Of a DNA stretch of 64,000 nt, positions 61,654 through 64,000 are shown piece by piece. The stretch comes from Aggregatibacter kilianii. Its GTDB lineage: Bacteria > Pseudomonadota > Gammaproteobacteria > Enterobacterales > Pasteurellaceae. The notes beneath the pieces were generated by a model, which worked only from the letters and a program-made list of their open reading frames with translations, made no database searches and was not told the DNA's origin. The stretch lies in the NCBI RefSeq assembly GCF_003130255.1, contig NZ_NRCN01000001.1:186001-250000 (forward strand), in the 5' to 3' direction. Position 1 is the first letter of the stretch. Each line of letters begins with the position of its first letter. The translations under genes were made by a program, and so were the position numbers.

Positions 61654-61994
61654 GAGCAAAGTGGTTGATAAAAAATGGCTTTAACCCCTATACATAAAAT
61701 TTACAAAGCGTATTATTTTACTCTAATTAAAAAGTTTTATTATTATATATCAATACATTAACATTTACCCCAAAAAATAATCGTAAACTTTTTGTAAATT
61801 GCAAGTTTTTTTTTACTTTTTCTGAACTATTTTTTTCATTTTCAGTCTTAATAATTGCTAGTGCACTGCAAATGCAGTTGTCTTTAAAGTTTTCTTATAT
61901 TTAAGACCTCCCCGCTATTCAGAATTGGATAGCGGTTTTTCTTTTTTTAGCATCTTAGTTTGTTACACTTCACTATCTTTTTTAACAAATTTCA
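61654..61994 (+). other. AT-rich gap between dxs and the DUF1287 gene
   Basis: About 340 bases without a protein gene. It holds several TATTAT/TAATAAT promoter-like words and poly-T tracts (TTTTTTTTTACTTT near 61807), the small stem CTGCAAATGCAG at 61866-61877, and a strong plus-strand terminator at 61912-61948. The terminator suggests a short transcript within this gap (see the ncRNA entry). Confidence 0.5.
61855..61948 (+). ncRNA. Candidate small RNA ending at an orphan terminator
   Basis: A strong intrinsic terminator (CCGCTATTC 61912-61920 with GGATAGCGG 61927-61935, then TTTTTCTTTTTTT) has no gene before it, because dxs already terminates at 61653. Just ahead of the stem is CCTCCCC (61907-61913), which could pair with Shine-Dalgarno sequences. 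A TAATAAT box near 61848 would place the start near 61860, giving a transcript of roughly 80-90 bases. It matches no sRNA family I recognise. Start is inferred. Confidence 0.45.
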
Positions 61995-62555
61995 TTAATA
62001 GCGATAATGTCCAACAATTTGATATTTAAATAAAATATCCTCTTCTTGCGTGCCACTTCCAATGTTGTGAATAATCAACGGTACACCATCACTGCTCTTC
62101 TTATCGGAAACGATACCAATATGCGGTAAGTTACGCGGTAAACGCCAAGTGACGATATCCCCTGCTTTGAAATCTGCCACATCAGTTAACGAAAGCGATT
62201 TACCATGACGTTTAAAGAAATTTTCTAAATTTGGCACTCGACGGTGATCAATATTTGTATCGGTACCTTTATTTCCCCAACGTTTAGGATAAGTATTCCA
62301 CGCCTTTTTCATATCGTTGTGCACTAACTGCTGTAAATCAATTTGTTGATGACGGTAAGCGCGCACAACAACATCGGTACACACGCCGGTATGCAACGGC
62401 ACATCTCCCATAGGAAAAGCTAGTTTACGATAGGCCGGATCATAGCTTGTTGTTACATTAATTTGCTGCTTAGCATCGTCCACCAGTTGCTGCGGGTTAA
62501 TTGCAAAAAGAGGGAGCGAAATAAAAGTAAGAAGAAAAGAAAATAATGTTTTCAT
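61995..62555 (-). CDS. DUF1287 periplasmic protein
   Basis: 186 residues from ATG at 62555, preceded by GGAA at six bases. The signal peptide (MKTLFSFLLTFISLPLFA) is followed by a DUF1287 domain: DDAKQQINVTTSYDPAYRKL, GVCTDVVVRAYRHQQIDLQ with Cys59, DFKAGDIVTWRLPRNLPHIGIVSDK with a conserved histidine and a C-terminal HNIGSGTQEED. The Cys/His arrangement resembles NlpC/P60-type papain-like folds, which suggests a periplasmic amidase or peptidase; activity is not proven. Single gene. Confidence 0.78.
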   Translation of the reverse strand: MKTLFSFLLTFISLPLFAINPQQLVDDAKQQINVTTSYDPAYRKLAFPMGDVPLHTGVCTDVVVRAYRHQQIDLQQLVHNDMKKAWNTYPKRWGNKGTDTNIDHRRVPNLENFFKRHGKSLSLTDVADFKAGDIVTWRLPRNLPHIGIVSDKKSSDGVPLIIHNIGSGTQEEDILFKYQIVGHYRY

Positions 62556-62745
62556 GTTAATTTCCATAGAGTTAAGGCGTGGCTATTTTTATCATACCAA
62601 CATGGAAATAGCGAGCAAAAATCGTTTTTCAAGGAAAAGTGCGGTGGAAAAAATAATGTTTTTTAGTGTTAATTATGCCAATGACTATGGCGGATCTGAT
62701 GAATGTTATGAGTAAATTTTAATGCCATTTTCAATCCATTAAAAA

Positions 62746-62765
62746 AGGACGCTCAAGAGCGTCCT
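62746..62765 (-). terminator. Intrinsic terminator of the infC-rpmI-rplT operon
   Basis: AGGACGCTC (62746-62754) and GAGCGTCCT (62757-62765) form a tight stem followed on the minus strand by six T, 23 bases past the rplT stop. Confidence 0.85.
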
Positions 62766-62788
62766 AATTTTTATCTAAACTTTAATAA

Positions 62789-63145
<357 letters not shown>

Positions 63146-63197
63146 TTAATCTCCTATGTAATATTTTTAACTAAAATGAACTGACGTACGTTTGTGC

Positions 63198-63395
63198 TTA
63201 TGCGTATGGCAAGCACGCTACTACTAATACTAAGTCGGACTTAGCAACCATGGATTTATGGCGTAGGTGACGTTTACGTTTTGTTGTTTTCTTAGTCAAA
63301 ATATGACGTAAGTGAGATTGTTTACGCTTGAAACCACCGGAAGCAGTTTTTTTGAAACGCTTAGCAGCACCGCGTACTGTTTTAATTTTAGGCAT
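63198..63395 (-). CDS. rpmI: 50S ribosomal protein L35
   Basis: 65 residues from ATG at 63395 ([40 protein letters not shown]); a longer frame to 63413 would add six residues foreign to the family. Very basic and rRNA-binding. It lies between infC and rplT. The 178-base gap from infC contains a USS-pair hairpin. Confidence 0.97.
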   Translation of the reverse strand: MPKIKTVRGAAKRFKKTASGGFKRKQSHLRHILTKKTTKRKRHLRHKSMVAKSDLVLVVACLPYA

Positions 63396-63510
63396 TGTTT
63401 GATAACTCCGCATTGTTTGAGATTTTAAACTGCCACAATCTTTAATGTAATTACTATGTTGTTCTCACACCAAATCTTTGTGGCTCACATCATATAATAA
63501 TCAGGCGAAT

Positions 63511-63554
63511 AAAAGTGCGGTTGAAAAAACATTTAAATTTTTCACCGCACTTTT
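63511..63554 (-). terminator. USS-pair hairpin between infC and rpmI
   Basis: AAAAGTGCGGTTGAAAAA (63511-63528) pairs with TTTTTCACCGCACTTTT (63538-63554) with one bulged base. It lies just after the infC stop and could partly terminate, so rpmI-rplT may also have its own promoter or L20-controlled leader in the following 100 bases. Confidence 0.6.
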
Positions 63555-63573
63555 GTTACTTGAAATGCACTGA

Positions 63574-64000
63574 TTATTTCTTTTTAGGGGCAAGAACCAT
63601 CACCATTTGGCGACCTTCAAGTTTTCCCGGTGCCGACTCGACCACTGAAATTTCAGCCAAATCGTTTTTAATCCGTTCTAACATTTCGGTACCAATTTGT
63701 TGATGTGCCATTTCACGACCACGGAAACGCAGTGTAATTTTGGCTTTATCCCCATCTTCCAAAAAGCGAATCAGGCTGCGTAGTTTTACCTGATAGTCGC
63801 CTTCGTCTGTGCCGGGACGGAATTTAATTTCCTTCACCTGCACAACTTTCTGCTTTTTCTTCTGCTCTTTGGCAGTTTTGCTCTTTTCATAAAGGAACTT
63901 ACCGTAGTTCATAATACGACAAACAGGCGGTTCCGCATTCGGACTGATTTCAACTAAATCTAAAGCGGCAGCTTCTGCCATCTCTAATGCTTGTTGAATT
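63574..64000 (-). CDS. infC: Translation initiation factor IF-3, 5'-truncated by window edge
   Basis: The C-terminal ~142 residues are present; the N-terminal third lies beyond the window. IF-3 prevents subunit association and checks start-codon pairing. The linker and C-domain are diagnostic: [61 protein letters not shown] and MVLAPKKK at the end. The reading frame stays open to base 64000. The ATG at 63981 is internal, not the start; in this family infC often starts at AUU, which cannot be checked here. Confidence 0.95.
   Translation of the reverse strand, partial: IQQALEMAEAAALDLVEISPNAEPPVCRIMNYGKFLYEKSKTAKEQKKKQKVVQVKEIKFRPGTDEGDYQVKLRSLIRFLEDGDKAKITLRFRGREMAHQQIGTEMLERIKNDLAEISVVESAPGKLEGRQMVMVLAPKKK

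Noticed and set aside
61700..61780. Riboswitch or tRNA-like element after dxs
   Set aside because: No conserved core or cloverleaf could be drawn; the gap is mainly AT runs.

Overview
The window is one continuous stretch of chromosome from a naturally competent Pasteurellaceae bacterium. The main sign is the nine-base uptake signal AAGTGCGGT (reverse ACCGCACTT), present in over forty copies inside genes, between genes and as inverted pairs acting as terminators. Protein content is Haemophilus/Aggregatibacter-like: an FNR close to the E. coli protein, tandem ferritins, the malQ-glgBXCAP cluster and mukFEB. A macA-macB-tolC-like lipoprotein operon resembles the macAB-tdeA locus of Aggregatibacter actinomycetemcomitans, so I favour Aggregatibacter. 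That genus call is an inference. I saw no insertion sequence, phage gene, CRISPR array, tRNA or rRNA.

Layout, left to right. Bases 1-9,500: the end of an RNase AM/TrpH gene, a LysR regulator, topA, an orphan DUF4198 periplasmic protein, uspE, fnr (with an FNR-type box in front), a 51-residue membrane peptide, two ferritins and about 1 kb of AT-rich DNA without a gene. Bases 9,500-25,600 (all minus strand): sbcB, a DMT transporter, a PD-(D/E)XK/DUF5655 nuclease-like gene, and an unusual condensin run mukF - small membrane protein - LplT/Aas fusion - mukE - mukB. After these come a penicillin-binding endopeptidase, a lipoprotein and rplY with a structured leader. Bases 25,700-42,000: a DedA protein, a secreted CAP-domain protein, the complete glycogen/maltodextrin cluster (malQ, glgB, glgX, glgC, glgA, glgP), a YcgN-like cysteine-cluster protein and glnS. 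Bases 42,300-46,900: the macAB/TolC-like efflux operon on the plus strand. Bases 47,000-57,200: a subtype B tannase, a PIN-domain protein, yjdM, a second DMT transporter, an RluA-type pseudouridine synthase, lysO, cls, a histidine phosphatase, folC and accD. Bases 57,400-64,000: a periplasmic esterase, xseB-ispA-dxs, a candidate small RNA, a DUF1287 protein, rplT, rpmI and the start-truncated infC.

Functional themes. The glg cluster holds everything needed to make, branch, debranch and degrade glycogen, with malQ linking it to maltodextrin. macA, macB and the TolC-like lipoprotein form a complete tripartite export route. xseB-ispA-dxs couples an exonuclease subunit to isoprenoid precursor synthesis, as in many gammaproteobacteria. 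infC-rpmI-rplT is the standard translation operon.

Most window content is ordinary core genome. The parts most worth a second look are the fused lysophospholipid transporter/acyltransferase and its small companion placed inside the mukFEB operon, the nuclease-like gene beside it, the orphan small-RNA-like unit after dxs with an anti-Shine-Dalgarno-like CCTCCCC, the rplY leader, the FNR box with its divergent peptide gene, and hairpin-rich gaps inside the glycogen cluster.
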